Positions 1 through 8,513 of a stretch of 64,000 bases of DNA are shown piece after piece. The stretch covers positions 124,001 to 188,000 of the forward strand of contig JAKJER010000001.1 of assembly GCA_022705325.1 (NCBI GenBank), given 5' to 3'. The number at the start of each line of letters is the position of its first letter. Position 1 is the stretch's first letter. Made by a program: the position numbers and the translations under genes. Below the pieces are notes generated by a model, which did no database searches, was not told the origin of the DNA, and saw only the letters and a list, made by a program, of their open reading frames with translations. This DNA comes from Planctomycetota bacterium. Its GTDB lineage: Bacteria > Planctomycetota > Phycisphaerae > SM23-33.

Positions 1-1199
1 GCTCCGACCGCCTGGGCGCCGAGGATCCGCCCGTCCTTCGGGTCGAACAGGAGCTTCAGGCTCATCGGGACCGCGCCGGGGTAGTAGCCGGCGTGGCTGC
101 TGGGGTGCACGTAGATCTTCTCGTGGGGCGTCTCGGCGCGGACGAGCTGTTTCTCGGTCAGGCCCGTCAGGCCGATGGTCAGGTCGAAGACCTTGCAGAC
201 CGCCGTGCCCTGCCCGCCGCGATACGCGCTGGGCCGGCCGAAAGCGTTGTCGGCGGCGATGCGCCCCTGGCGGTTGGCGGGCCCGGCCAGCGGCATCAGG
301 CTCCGCTGCCCGCTGACGATGTGGGCCGACTCGACCACGTCGCCGACGGCGAAGATGTTCTCGTCGCTGGTCCGCATGTGCTCATCGACGACGATCCCGC
401 CGGCCGAGCCGATCTCCAGGCCCGCCTCGCGGGCGAGGGCGGCCTCGGGCTTGACGCCCACGGCCAGGACCACCAGGCCCGCCTCGATGCTCTCGCCGGT
501 GCTCAGCTCGACGTTCAGGCGGTCGCCCTCGCCCTGGCGGACGGCCTTCACCGACTGTCCGAGCCTCAGGTCCACGCCGTTCTGGCGGAGCTGCTGGTGC
601 AGCGGGACGACCATCTCGGGGTCGGCGATGGCGAAGACCTGCGGCAGCAGCTCGACCAGCGTGGTCTCGATCTTCCGCTCGCGGAGGGCCTCGGCCATCT
701 CCAGTCCGATGTATCCCCCGCCGACGACGACCGCGCGGCCGGGGTTGGCGGCGTCGACGACCTGCTTGATGCGGTCCATGTCTTCCAGGCTGCGCAGGGT
801 CATGATGCGCCCGCCGGACATCGGGATGGGCGGGCGGATGGGCTCGGCGCCGGGGCTGAGGATGAGCGCGTCGTAGGGCTGGGTGAACTCCTGTCCGCTC
901 TCGAGGTCGCGCACGACGACCTGGCGGGCGGCGCGGTCGATCTTCAGCACCTCGTGACGGGTGCGGACGTCGATGTTGTAGCGTTTGCGCAGCCCGTCGG
1001 CCGTCTGGACCAGCAGGCTCTTGCGCTCGGGGATGACCCCGCCGATGTGGTAGGGCAGCCCGCAGTTGGCGAACGAAACGTTCCGCCCCCGCTCGAACAG
1101 GAGGATCTCCGCCTCTTCGGACAGTCTTCTGGCCCTGGCGGCCGCCGACGCGCCGCCGGCTACTCCGCCCACGATCACGATTCTCTTGCGCTGAGTCAT
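1..1199 (-). CDS. CoA-disulfide reductase / NADH oxidase-type flavoprotein, C-terminus beyond the window edge
   Basis: Pyridine nucleotide-disulfide oxidoreductase of the single-cysteine branch, which reduces CoA disulfide, persulfides or polysulfide (or oxidises NADH) with FAD and NAD(P)H. Reading leftward from ATG at 1199, about 399 codons are in the window. An N-terminal FAD-binding glycine motif (IVGGVAGGASAAAR, about residues 9-22) is followed by the family's redox-active cysteine in SFANCGLPY (Cys46), a second nucleotide-binding motif VVVGGGYIGLEMAE near 157-170, and an FAD-contacting segment IFAVGDVVE. The frame is still open in a typical GAQAVG segment at the edge, so the dimerisation domain, and any fused rhodanese domain, cannot be seen. 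The ArsR gene lies 35 bp upstream in the same orientation, suggesting one transcript. The exact substrate cannot be assigned from sequence. Confidence 0.9.
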   Translation of the reverse strand, partial: MTQRKRIVIVGGVAGGASAAARARRLSEEAEILLFERGRNVSFANCGLPYHIGGVIPERKSLLVQTADGLRKRYNIDVRTRHEVLKIDRAARQVVVRDLESGQEFTQPYDALILSPGAEPIRPPIPMSGGRIMTLRSLEDMDRIKQVVDAANPGRAVVVGGGYIGLEMAEALRERKIETTLVELLPQVFAIADPEMVVPLHQQLRQNGVDLRLGQSVKAVRQGEGDRLNVELSTGESIEAGLVVLAVGVKPEAALAREAGLEIGSAGGIVVDEHMRTSDENIFAVGDVVESAHIVSGQRSLMPLAGPANRQGRIAADNAFGRPSAYRGGQGTAVCKVFDLTIGLTGLTEKQLVRAETPHEKIYVHPSSHAGYYPGAVPMSLKLLFDPKDGRILGAQAVG

Positions 1200-1234
1200 G
1201 GATTCTCCACGTGTGCTGGTCACGGTGTTGACCT

Positions 1235-1624
1235 CTAACTGGTCTGCGGGTTTCGGATGTCGCAACAGCGTCGAATGCAGGTGAGCAGTCCGGGCAGGCG
1301 AGGATCGACGATCCTGTAGATCACCGTCCGCCCGCGGCGCTCGCTGTCGAGCAGGTTGTATCCCTTGAGCAGGCGCAGGTGCTCGCAGGCCTGGTGGGGG
1401 GGCAGACCGCACAGCCGGGCGATCTGGTTGACGGTCATCTCGGTCTGCCTGGCCTGGGACTCCATCAGGATGTCCACGATCTGCAGTCGCTGGGGATGGG
1501 CCATCACCTTCAGGCACTCGGCCGCCCGGCACAGGGTCCCCATCGGGACCAGGTCCAGTTCGGGCAGGGGACTCTCCCGGGTGGTGTCATCGCCTCTGGT
1601 TGTCGAACCTTCGTCTTCCATCAT
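1235..1624 (-). CDS. ArsR/SmtB-family repressor, cysteine-rich
   Basis: Winged-helix transcription factor of 129 residues. The core VMAHPQRLQIVDIL, the recognition helix around QIARLCGLPPHQACEHLR and the wing LLDSERRGRTVIYRI are typical of ArsR proteins. It carries seven cysteines (32, 37, 72, 80, 116, 120, 121), unusually many for this length, which suits a thiol-, persulfide- or metal-responsive sensor. An ATG 18 bp upstream (1642) is possible, but it lies at the predicted -10 box. The ATG at 1624 has a GAGG ribosome-binding site 6 nt away and is preferred. The flavoprotein gene follows after 35 bp, so the protein probably regulates that enzyme and itself. The inducer is inferred from context only. 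Confidence 0.85.
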   Translation of the reverse strand: MMEDEGSTTRGDDTTRESPLPELDLVPMGTLCRAAECLKVMAHPQRLQIVDILMESQARQTEMTVNQIARLCGLPPHQACEHLRLLKGYNLLDSERRGRTVIYRIVDPRLPGLLTCIRRCCDIRNPQTS

Positions 1625-1642
1625 TGTTGACCTCGAAAACAT

Positions 1643-1670
1643 AATATATCGTGACCTCTCGACATATCAA
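1643..1670 (-). promoter_or_regulatory. Promoter with candidate ArsR operator in the spacer
   Basis: On the minus strand TTGATA (1670-1665) is separated by 16 bp from TATATT (1648-1643), a near-consensus sigma-70 promoter placing transcription start just before the preferred ATG. The spacer and flanks form an imperfect inverted repeat (ATATGTCGA facing TCACGATAT), the position expected for an autoregulatory ArsR-type operator. The surroundings are AT-rich compared with the rest of the window. Confidence 0.55.
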
Positions 1671-1763
1671 GTAATTTATGGGCGAAAACAGAAAACGCAG
1701 CGATATTTCCGCGTGCCTCCCTTCGCCGCATGGCTTAGAATACAGCCTGAGAGGAGTACCGCG

Positions 1764-2507
1764 ATGAGGCGTAAGGCATTCACCTTGGTTGAGTTGCTGG
1801 TGGTGGTGTCGATCATATCGTTGCTGCTGCTCTTGCTGACCCCCTCGCTTGCCAGGGCCCGCAAGATGACCCGTAACGTTAGCTGCCGATCGAACTTGCA
1901 TCAAATTCAGCTCGCCATGACGCAGTACGTTCAGGCCGCCAAAGGGGACGTATTCCGGTATTACCTGACGTTCGACACGTTCTGGGTCAACCTGCTTCGG
2001 CGGTTCAACGGGAACATCGACGACCTCCGGCTTTGCCCCAGCGCCGCGAAGGAAGGTTCCGGCGTGGGCAGCTTCTGCACCGCCTGGACCGGGCGATACA
2101 GCCCCGGTTCGTGGATGAACAACAACACGCGGTTCATCTACGGCAGCTACGGGTTCAACGCCTGGTTGCACCCCAACCCCGGGCGGGGGCCGCAGGAGTA
2201 TTACTTCGGGCAGTTGGACAAGATTCGTACGCCGAACATGGTGCCCGCGTATCTGGACGCCAACTGGGTTGACGGCTGGCTCGATCACACCGACCCCCCG
2301 CCGCCGGACCGCCGCGGCAGCACGACGGTGCCCAACCTCGCGCGCTTTGCCATCAAGAGGCACGGGCAGTCCATCAACGGTTCGTTCATGGACGGCTCGG
2401 CCAGGAACATCCCGTTGGATGATCTCTTCCAGATCCAGTGGAGCCTGGGCTTCCAGGTCGGCGCGCCGCTGATCCTGCCGCCCGACAACGACGACAGTTC
2501 CGGATGA
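1764..2507 (+). CDS. Prepilin-like H-X9-DG protein (type II secretion / type IV pilin fold)
   Basis: Protein of 247 residues beginning MRRKAFTLVELLVVVSI, a class III prepilin leader: a short basic segment, the FTLVE site cut and methylated by prepilin peptidase, then a hydrophobic helix of about 20 residues. Near the C-terminus RHGQSINGSFMDG fits the H-X9-DG motif that defines a pseudopilin group greatly expanded in Planctomycetes. The body is rich in Tyr, Trp and Asn. A GAGGAG ribosome-binding site lies 7 nt before ATG 1764. The next gene starts inside its stop codon (ATGA), so the two are translationally coupled. It is probably exported and anchored in the inner membrane. Its role as a secretion or surface-assembly component is inferred from the family. 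Confidence 0.88.
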   Translation: MRRKAFTLVELLVVVSIISLLLLLLTPSLARARKMTRNVSCRSNLHQIQLAMTQYVQAAKGDVFRYYLTFDTFWVNLLRRFNGNIDDLRLCPSAAKEGSGVGSFCTAWTGRYSPGSWMNNNTRFIYGSYGFNAWLHPNPGRGPQEYYFGQLDKIRTPNMVPAYLDANWVDGWLDHTDPPPPDRRGSTTVPNLARFAIKRHGQSINGSFMDGSARNIPLDDLFQIQWSLGFQVGAPLILPPDNDDSSG

Positions 2508-3547
2508 ACCGTCTGCTCCCATTGCTGCTGGCGTGTCTGGCAGCCGGGCCGGCGCCGGCTTTCGCGTCGCCCGCGGCCGCGTCTTCGCAGCCGGCCAGCC
2601 GCCCCGCCGGGGACGATATCCGGGCACACCTGCGACAGAACCTCGAGCAGGCGCGGGCGGCGGGACTGGAGGTCAAGGTCCTGCGGCGCCTGGTGGAGAA
2701 AGAGCCTTCGCCGCCTCCGGCCGGGCCGGACGAGATCGAGCGGGCCCAGCGCGAGCAGGCGGCGCTCGAGATGACGCTCGCGTTCCTCCGCGACATTCAC
2801 CCCCGTCTGCCGGCCTTGCGCCAGCGGCTTCGGCGGGCGGGCATGAAACCCCAGGTGTTGGATGCGCTGGTGCGCACGGCGGTATCGGCCTTCAACGATG
2901 GCGAACTGGGGCAGGGGGAGGAGGAGTTCCCCAGGCTGGTGGGTCGGATCCAGAGTGCGGTGCGGCTGGCGGAGCAGGCAGCCGACGCGGGCGGCGACAG
3001 GGCGCTGGCGGCGTTGCGGGACCGGGCCATCGGGGCGTTCAACGGCGGGCACTTCGGGCGGGGACCGGCCACGTTCGACACCCGCCTGGCCCAGTTCGAG
3101 GAGGCGCTGGGCGAAGCCGTTCGCCACCCGGTTGCGACCAGCCGGCCGGCGGAGAAACCCGCCGAGCCGGCCACGCCTGCGCAGGTGCTGCTGGACCTGC
3201 ACAACCAGGTCCGCCTGCGTCAGAACCTCCACGCGCTGAAGCTCGAGCCGCGCCTGACCGCCGCCGCCCAGAAGTACGCCGAGTTCATGGCCCGCACGGG
3301 CAAGTACGGGCACTACGAGAAGGGCAACCCCGGCCAGCGCGTCATGGACGAGGGCTACCGCTTCCGCTCGGTGGGCGAGAACTACGCCGCCGGCCTGCCC
3401 ACCGCCGAGCTGGCCGTGCAGGCGTGGCAGGCATCGCCCACGCACCGCCAGACGATGCTGGGCGGATACGTTCACGCGGGGTTCGGCCAGGCCAGGACCA
3501 GTCACGGTCAGGCGGTCTGGGTGGCAGTTTTCGCGATCCCGCGATAG
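2504..3547 (+). CDS. Secreted CAP/SCP-domain protein (YkwD-like)
   Basis: Protein of 347 residues with a signal peptide (MNRLLPLLLACLAAGPAPAFA), an alpha-helical charged middle region of about 190 residues without an assigned domain, and a C-terminal CAP domain from about residue 224. CAP hallmarks are LLDLHNQVRLRQNLHALKL, a HYEKG segment, SVGENYA and WQASPTHRQTML. Such bacterial domains are extracytoplasmic with poorly known function. The start overlaps the stop of the prepilin gene by 4 nt. The pair may form an operon in which the CAP protein is exported or displayed with the pilin-like protein, which is inference. An upstream start at 2438 would destroy the signal peptide. Confidence 0.85.
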   Translation: MNRLLPLLLACLAAGPAPAFASPAAASSQPASRPAGDDIRAHLRQNLEQARAAGLEVKVLRRLVEKEPSPPPAGPDEIERAQREQAALEMTLAFLRDIHPRLPALRQRLRRAGMKPQVLDALVRTAVSAFNDGELGQGEEEFPRLVGRIQSAVRLAEQAADAGGDRALAALRDRAIGAFNGGHFGRGPATFDTRLAQFEEALGEAVRHPVATSRPAEKPAEPATPAQVLLDLHNQVRLRQNLHALKLEPRLTAAAQKYAEFMARTGKYGHYEKGNPGQRVMDEGYRFRSVGENYAAGLPTAELAVQAWQASPTHRQTMLGGYVHAGFGQARTSHGQAVWVAVFAIPR

Positions 3548-3640
3548 AGCAATCGCGGGGACTCGACGAGAAAGCCCACGGGGGGTCTCCGCCACGGCGG
3601 ACAGGTCCGCAGGCTTTGGGTCTGGTGCTGCCGGGCGCGG
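3548..3640. other. Intergenic gap between convergent genes
   Basis: This gap lies between the ends of the CAP-protein gene and htpX. AAAGCC near 3571 and GGCTTT near 3611 are inverted and enclose a GC-rich, partly self-complementary centre. It could act as a bidirectional terminator, but the stem is imperfect and there is no long T run. Confidence 0.3.
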
Positions 3641-4489
3641 TCACACCATGTGTCGTTCCATCTCGCGGAGGCGCTCGACTCGCTCCTCGATGGGCGGGTG
3701 GGTCATGAAGAGCCTGGCCATCTCTCCGCCCGTCAGCGGCTGGACGATGAACAGCGGCGCCTGGCTGTCCGGCACGGGCAGCGGGATTCGCTCGTTGGCG
3801 GAACTGAGCTTGAGCAGGGCGTTGGCCAGTCCGCGGGGCGAGCCGGCCAGCTCGGCGCCTTCGCGGTCGGCTTCGTACTCTCGCGAGCGGCTGATGGCGA
3901 GCTGGATCAGCATCGCCGCCAGCGGCGCCAGGATCATCAGCAGCAGGGCGATCAGCGGGTTGCCGCCCTCGCGGTCGCGGCGTCCGCCGCCCCAGAAGCT
4001 CAGGTACGTCAGCCACGTGATCGCCCCGGCCACCACGGCCGCGATAGTCGAGATCAGCACGTCGCGGTGGCGGACGTGGGCCAACTCGTGGGCCAGCACG
4101 CCTTCCAGCTCGGGGCGGGTGAGCATCTGCCTCAGCCCGGCCGTCACGCAGACGGCGCTATGGCTGGGGGAGCGTCCGGTGGCGAAGGCGTTGGGGGCGG
4201 CCGCCGGCGAGATGCACACCCGGGGCATGGGCATGTGGGCCCGCTCGACCAGTCGCTCGACCGTGTCCCACAGTTCGGGGTCGTCCTCTCGCTGGATCTC
4301 CTGTGCCCGCACGGTCGCCAGGGCGATCTTGTCGCTGAAGAAGAAGGCCGCGAAGTTCATCACCCCGCCGATGACCAGCGCCGGGATCAGCGCCTGCCGC
4401 CCGCCGATCAGGTAGGCCACGCCCAGGCACAGCCCCATCAGCGCCGACATCAGCAGCGTCGTCTTGACGTTGTTCCAGAATCCGTACAT
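3641..4489 (-). CDS. htpX: Membrane zinc metalloprotease HtpX (peptidase M48)
   Basis: Protein of 282 residues, close to the usual HtpX length. It has an N-terminal pair of membrane segments (TTLLMSALMGLCLGVAYLIGG and ALVIGGVMNFAAFFF), the zinc motif HELAHVRHRD in the middle, a second hydrophobic pair (STIAAVVAGAITWLTYL and LLLMILAPLAAMLI), and SREYEADREGAEL supplying the third zinc-ligand glutamate. HtpX is an inner-membrane protease that degrades misfolded membrane proteins, with its active site in the cytoplasm. ATG 4489 has a GGGAG site 7 nt upstream. It stands alone, divergent from the amidohydrolase gene. Confidence 0.93.
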   Translation of the reverse strand: MYGFWNNVKTTLLMSALMGLCLGVAYLIGGRQALIPALVIGGVMNFAAFFFSDKIALATVRAQEIQREDDPELWDTVERLVERAHMPMPRVCISPAAAPNAFATGRSPSHSAVCVTAGLRQMLTRPELEGVLAHELAHVRHRDVLISTIAAVVAGAITWLTYLSFWGGGRRDREGGNPLIALLLMILAPLAAMLIQLAISRSREYEADREGAELAGSPRGLANALLKLSSANERIPLPVPDSQAPLFIVQPLTGGEMARLFMTHPPIEERVERLREMERHMV

Positions 4490-4625
4490 GGAAGTCTCCC
4501 GTCGTCGCTCAGCCTAGCCGGGCCGGGGCGGACGATCAAGCGCAAGCGCCCGCGGCCGCTCCGCCGGCCGGCGAGTTCTGTAGATTCTACGGCCAGGCGG
4601 CGCCCGCGGTTCGCGAGGCGGAGCA

Positions 4626-4655
4626 TTGCGGTTGGCGGGGTTCGGCCGGTATCAT
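4626..4655 (+). promoter_or_regulatory. Candidate sigma-70 promoter for the amidohydrolase gene
   Basis: TTGCGG (4626-4631) and TATCAT (4650-4655) are 18 bp apart and lie about 40 bp before the ATG at 4696, which leaves room for the GAGAGGAG ribosome-binding site at 4681-4688. Confidence 0.45.
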
Positions 4656-4695
4656 CCCCGGCGGGCGGCGGTTGGCCGCCGAGAGGAGCACGGCG

Positions 4696-6426
4696 ATGAA
4701 GCGCGTCCACGTCTTCTGTGCCTGTCTGGCCGCGGCGGGGCTGTGCGGCGCCGCTTTCGCGGCAGGGCCGAACCTGATCGTCCACAACGCCAAGGTCGTC
4801 ACCGTCGATGCGGACTTCAGCATCCGCCAGGCGATGGCCGTCGAGGGCGGGCGGATCGTGGCCGTCGGGAGCAACGACGAGGTCCTCCGCCTCAAGACGG
4901 ACAAGACCGAGGTGCTCGACCTGGGCGGCAAGATGGTGATGCCGGGGATGATGGACTCGCACGTTCACGCGACGGGGGCGGCGATGACGGAGTTCGACCA
5001 CCCGATCCCGGACATGGAGTCGATCGCGGACGTGCTGGCGTACGTGCGGGCGCGGGCGGCGGCGCTGGGCGAGGGGAAATGGATCGTCCTCCAGCAGGTG
5101 TTCATCACGCGCCTGCGCGAGCAGCGCTACCCCACGCGGGCCGAGCTGGACGAGGCGGCGCCGAAGAACCCGGTGGTCTTCCGCACCGGGCCCGACGCGT
5201 CGGTCAACTCGCTGGCCCTCGCGCTCAGCGGGATCGACAAGGACTTCCGCGTCAGCGACGGCGGGCCGGGCCACGTCGAGAAGGCCCCCGGGACGGGCGA
5301 GCCGACGGGCATCCTCCGCAGTTGCACGCGGATCATCAAGAGCAGGGAGGCCTCGCGCCGACCGAGCGACCAGGACCGCTACGACCGGCTGCGGGAGCTC
5401 TTTCGCGATTACAACTCGGTGGGCCTGACCGCCATCTGCGACGGCTCGGCCTCGCAGGGCAGCCTCGACCTCTACCAGCGCCTGCTGGACAAGGACGAGC
5501 TGAGCGTCCGCGTGGCCGCCCAGCACTACGTGGGCACGATGGGGCCGATCGAGAAGGTGCAGGAGGCGATCCGCAAGGTGGGCCAGCACCCGCTGCGGCG
5601 CGGCGGGCCGATGCTCCGCGTGATCGGGGTGAAGGTGTTCCTGGACGGCGGGATGCTCACCGGCAGCGCGTACATGAGCCGCCCCTGGGGCGTGAGCAGG
5701 ATCTACGCCATCGACGACCCGGAGTACCGCGGCGTGCTGTTCATCCCGCGCGAGCGGCTGCTGGAGATGGTCCGCGCCGCCAGCCGGTGCGGGCTCCAGT
5801 TCGCCGCCCACACCGTCGGCGACGGCGCCGTCGAGACGCTGGTGAGCGTGTACGACGAGCTGGCCCGCACGCTGCCCATCCGCAAGCAGCGACACTGCAT
5901 CACGCACTCCAACTTCATGAGCGAGGACACGGTCAAGAAGGTGGTGGACCTGAAGATCATCCCGCTGGTCCAGCCGGCCTGGCTGTACCTGGACGCGCGG
6001 ACGCTGGCGCAGCACTTCGGCTACGACCGCCTGCGGTGGTTCCAGCCGCTGCGGAGCATCCTGGACGCCGGCGGCGTCGCGGCCGGCGGGAGCGACCACA
6101 TGCAGAAGCTCGGCTCGCTGCGGTCGAACAACCCGTACGATCCGTTCCTGGGGATCTGGACGGCCGTCACCCGCAGGGCCCGCTGGTACGAGGGGCAACT
6201 GCACGGCGAGCAGGCCCTGACGCGAGAGCAGGCGATCCGCTTCTACACCGTCCACTGCGCCCGGGCGATGTTCCTGGACAACGAGACCGGCTCGCTGGAG
6301 ACGGGCAAGGCGGCCGACTTCCTCGTGCTGGACACGGACCTGCTGACCTGCGCCGACGACGCGATCCGCCAGGCGAAAGTCCTGCGTACGTACCTGGACG
6401 GCAAGCTGGTGTTCAAGCGCCCGTAG
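4696..6426 (+). CDS. Secreted amidohydrolase, amidohydrolase-3 / YtcJ-like family
   Basis: Metal-dependent hydrolase of 576 residues with a signal peptide ending near AAFAAGP. The ATG at 4696 follows GAGAGGAG; starting 24 bp earlier would bury the signal. The composite beta-sandwich start is NAKVVTVDADFSIRQAM, and PGMMDSHVHATG carries the HxH metal ligands. Further ligand candidates are in FAAHTVGDGA and HCITHSNFM, and the C-terminus has AADFLVLDTDL. Family members cleave C-N bonds in amides, carbamates or cyclic ureas and their substrates are rarely known. Export to the periplasm is inferred from the leader. It appears monocistronic, with the next gene having its own strong promoter. Confidence 0.88.
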   Translation: MKRVHVFCACLAAAGLCGAAFAAGPNLIVHNAKVVTVDADFSIRQAMAVEGGRIVAVGSNDEVLRLKTDKTEVLDLGGKMVMPGMMDSHVHATGAAMTEFDHPIPDMESIADVLAYVRARAAALGEGKWIVLQQVFITRLREQRYPTRAELDEAAPKNPVVFRTGPDASVNSLALALSGIDKDFRVSDGGPGHVEKAPGTGEPTGILRSCTRIIKSREASRRPSDQDRYDRLRELFRDYNSVGLTAICDGSASQGSLDLYQRLLDKDELSVRVAAQHYVGTMGPIEKVQEAIRKVGQHPLRRGGPMLRVIGVKVFLDGGMLTGSAYMSRPWGVSRIYAIDDPEYRGVLFIPRERLLEMVRAASRCGLQFAAHTVGDGAVETLVSVYDELARTLPIRKQRHCITHSNFMSEDTVKKVVDLKIIPLVQPAWLYLDARTLAQHFGYDRLRWFQPLRSILDAGGVAAGGSDHMQKLGSLRSNNPYDPFLGIWTAVTRRARWYEGQLHGEQALTREQAIRFYTVHCARAMFLDNETGSLETGKAADFLVLDTDLLTCADDAIRQAKVLRTYLDGKLVFKRP

Positions 6427-6470
6427 GTTGCCCGTCCGTCCGGCGCCCCAGTTGCCCCGAGCAAGGCGCG

Positions 6471-6499
6471 TTGACCGGCGCCGCCGTCGGGACTACACT
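6471..6499 (+). promoter_or_regulatory. Sigma-70 promoter for the DUF2310 gene
   Basis: TTGACC (6471-6476) and TACACT (6494-6499) are separated by exactly 17 bp and lie 25 bp before ATG 6525, with a GGAAAGG ribosome-binding site between. This is one of the best-formed promoters in the window. Confidence 0.65.
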
Positions 6500-6524
6500 C
6501 CGCAGTCAGGAAAGGCGGTGAACC

Positions 6525-7307
6525 ATGTTCAACGTGGAGATCACCTTCGCATATCGCAGCCGGCGGGACGGGTGGACGGGGCAACTGGATGAGTCAGCCG
6601 TCGCCTCCGCGGTCTACGGACTGTTGGGGGCGTGGAAGCAGAACGGCCAGCTCCTGCCCGGAGAATTCCCCCGGACGATCATGCGGACCTGCTGCCGGGT
6701 CGTGGCGACCTGTCCGGAAACCAACTCGCTGGAGCCCAGGTACGCCGGCAAGGACGTGCGGGAGGCGACGGCGGCCCTGGCTGAGAGCGGGCTGCGGGAG
6801 CCCACCTGGCGGGGGCTGGGCGAGGACCTGGACTCGCCGATGGTCGACAAGTGCCGCAAGCCCAAGTGGTACATCCTCAGCGCCGACTGCCTGTCCAACG
6901 CCCCGCCGGTGCAGTGCGGCGAGTGCCACGAGCCCATCCCGCTCTACCGCCTGCCGTCCTCACTGGACCGCGGGAGGATTCTCTACTGGCACTACACGTT
7001 CCGGGCGTTCGATTTCATTCAGTTGGGGTCCGGCGCCGGCGCGCGCTTTGCTCTTAAGCAGATGGCCGATTCGAACAGCTTCCTCTCGCGCGACGGGCGG
7101 GAGATCTGCCGCGCGATCGAGAAGGCCACCGGCGTGCCGACGTACTACTACCTTCAGCGCGTCCGCCCCCGCAGCCTGGCGGCCGAGAAGAAGAGCACGT
7201 GCCCGTCCTGCGGGCGGAAGTGGCTGCTGGCCAAGCCGCTGCACGGGCGCTACGACTTCAAGTGCGACCACTGCCGGCTGCTGTCCAACATCGCCTGTTC
7301 CGCGTGA
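6525..7307 (+). CDS. DUF2310-family zinc-ribbon protein
   Basis: Cytoplasmic protein of 260 residues matching the DUF2310 layout. One cysteine pair (Cys131 and Cys134, QCGECHEPIPLYRLP) is followed by a conserved middle with WHYTFRAFDFIQL and PTYYYLQRV, then a C-terminal zinc ribbon CPSCGRKW...CDHCRLLSN near residues 226-250. The family is annotated as zinc-ribbon containing and possibly nucleic-acid binding, and its biological role is not established. It has its own promoter and no obvious partner gene. The family call rests on recalled motif order, not on an alignment. Confidence 0.75.
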   Translation: MFNVEITFAYRSRRDGWTGQLDESAVASAVYGLLGAWKQNGQLLPGEFPRTIMRTCCRVVATCPETNSLEPRYAGKDVREATAALAESGLREPTWRGLGEDLDSPMVDKCRKPKWYILSADCLSNAPPVQCGECHEPIPLYRLPSSLDRGRILYWHYTFRAFDFIQLGSGAGARFALKQMADSNSFLSRDGREICRAIEKATGVPTYYYLQRVRPRSLAAEKKSTCPSCGRKWLLAKPLHGRYDFKCDHCRLLSNIACSA

Positions 7308-7388
7308 GGGCGAGAGACCGCTTGACCCCGGCGGCGGGGCGGGGAAGATAGAGGCTGTCCCGACATGCGCGGACGATAGGAGACTGTC

Positions 7389-8123
7389 ATGCACATCAGG
7401 CAAGCGCGGCGACGTCATGCGATGACGTTGGCGCTGGCGGCGGCGGTGGCGGCCGGCGGGATGATCTGGGCGCAGGCCCAGCCCGCGCCGCTGGACGCGG
7501 TATTCGCGAAGATCATGGGCGACTTCAAGGCCCGCCTGGCGGAGCTGGACGCCCGCTACGACAAGCAGCTCCAGCCGATCCAGAGGCAGCGGGCGCTGGC
7601 GATCGACACAACCGGCGACGAGGCGATGCGGCGGCTGGGCAAGGCGGGTCGCGACCTGAAGGCCGCCGGTTCGGAGGTGGGCGAGGCGATGGCGAAGGCC
7701 CATGTCGAGGAGTTGAAGAAGCAGATCAGCCTGGCCAAGGCCGGCAAGCACGGCGGGCTGTGGCGCCTGGAGTTCGGCGGACACGGCTACCTGCCGGTGC
7801 TGGCGGCGGCGACCTGGCACGAGGCGAAGAAGGCGTGCGAGGAGATGGGCGGGCATCTGGCCGTCATCGAGACCCTGGCCGAGCGGGACTTTCTGATCGC
7901 CCAGACCGGAGGGGTCGGGTTGTGGATCGGTTGCACCGACGAGCACCGCGAGGGCGACTGGCGCTGGCTGGACGGGCGGTCGGTCGATCCGAAGGCCGCC
8001 GGCGGGTTCAATGCCGACAACGCCTGGGGCGGCCAGAACTACGGCATCGTGAGCAAGCACGGGCTCGGCGACGACGGCAAGAAGGGCGACAAGGGGGCGG
8101 GCTTCATCTGCGAGTGGGAGTGA
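7389..8123 (+). CDS. Secreted C-type-lectin-domain protein
   Basis: Protein of 244 residues with a signal peptide (AMTLALAAAVAAGGMIWAQA), a charged helical segment (about 35-120) predicted to form a coiled coil, and a C-terminal C-type-lectin fold from about 130. Fold markers are TWHEAKKACEEMGGHLAVI, ERDFLIAQT, LWIGCTDEHREGDWRWLDG and the final FICEWE. An AGGAG site lies 6 nt before ATG 7389. Bacterial domains of this fold are often ligand-binding modules with no calcium or sugar dependence. TTGACC at 7322 may be a -35 box, but the matching -10 is poor. A role in surface recognition or matrix binding is inference. Confidence 0.8.
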   Translation: MHIRQARRRHAMTLALAAAVAAGGMIWAQAQPAPLDAVFAKIMGDFKARLAELDARYDKQLQPIQRQRALAIDTTGDEAMRRLGKAGRDLKAAGSEVGEAMAKAHVEELKKQISLAKAGKHGGLWRLEFGGHGYLPVLAAATWHEAKKACEEMGGHLAVIETLAERDFLIAQTGGVGLWIGCTDEHREGDWRWLDGRSVDPKAAGGFNADNAWGGQNYGIVSKHGLGDDGKKGDKGAGFICEWE

Positions 8124-8127
8124 GGCC

Positions 8128-8155
8128 TTGCGGGCCCCGGGCGTTCGCGTAGAAT
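8128..8155 (+). promoter_or_regulatory. Candidate promoter for the small gene at 8180
   Basis: TTGCGG (8128-8133) and TAGAAT (8150-8155) are 16 bp apart and lie 24 bp before ATG 8180. The -35 box starts 5 bp after the stop codon of the lectin gene. Confidence 0.5.
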
Positions 8156-8179
8156 GTGCCCGGCCAACAAGGAACTACC

Positions 8180-8512
8180 ATGCCGACATTCGATCTATAC
8201 GGATTTGCCGAGACGGACCTTTCGGCGGTCAGCCAGGCCGTCGAGGGCGTGCTGGGGGTGGAGTTCGCCCGGCGCGACAACCCGCACATGGGGGGCGAGT
8301 TCTTCGCCACCCGTCCCGGGCCGGGCAACGAACACTTCGTCCTGAGACGAAACCACGACCCGGGCACGGACGGCCCGGCCGAGGGGGACTTCGCGAAGTA
8401 CCCCACGCTGCTCTACGTCAACTGCACCGGCCGCAGCGAGGAAGTCCGGGCCAGGCTCCAGTCGCTGGACGGCCCGCCGGAGCACCTGCGCCAGGGCCCG
8501 CTGCGGCGGTGA
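8180..8512 (+). CDS. Small conserved hypothetical protein
   Basis: Acidic soluble protein of 110 residues without signal peptide or membrane segment. ATG 8180 is chosen over an in-frame ATG at 8156 because AAGGA lies 6 nt upstream and the promoter ends at 8155. Segments GGEFFATRPGPGNEHFVLR and YPTLLYVNCTGRSEEVRARL resemble small hypothetical proteins in other bacteria that may be immunity-like, but that likeness is from memory and weak. It ends 1 bp from the convergent acyltransferase gene. No function assigned. Confidence 0.65.
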   Translation: MPTFDLYGFAETDLSAVSQAVEGVLGVEFARRDNPHMGGEFFATRPGPGNEHFVLRRNHDPGTDGPAEGDFAKYPTLLYVNCTGRSEEVRARLQSLDGPPEHLRQGPLRR

Positions 8513-8513
8513 C

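Noticed and set aside
93..1238. A long plus-strand frame of 381 codons
   Set aside because: It is antisense to the flavoprotein gene, which has intact FAD and NAD motifs. The plus frame encodes only low-complexity text caused by high GC in third codon positions.
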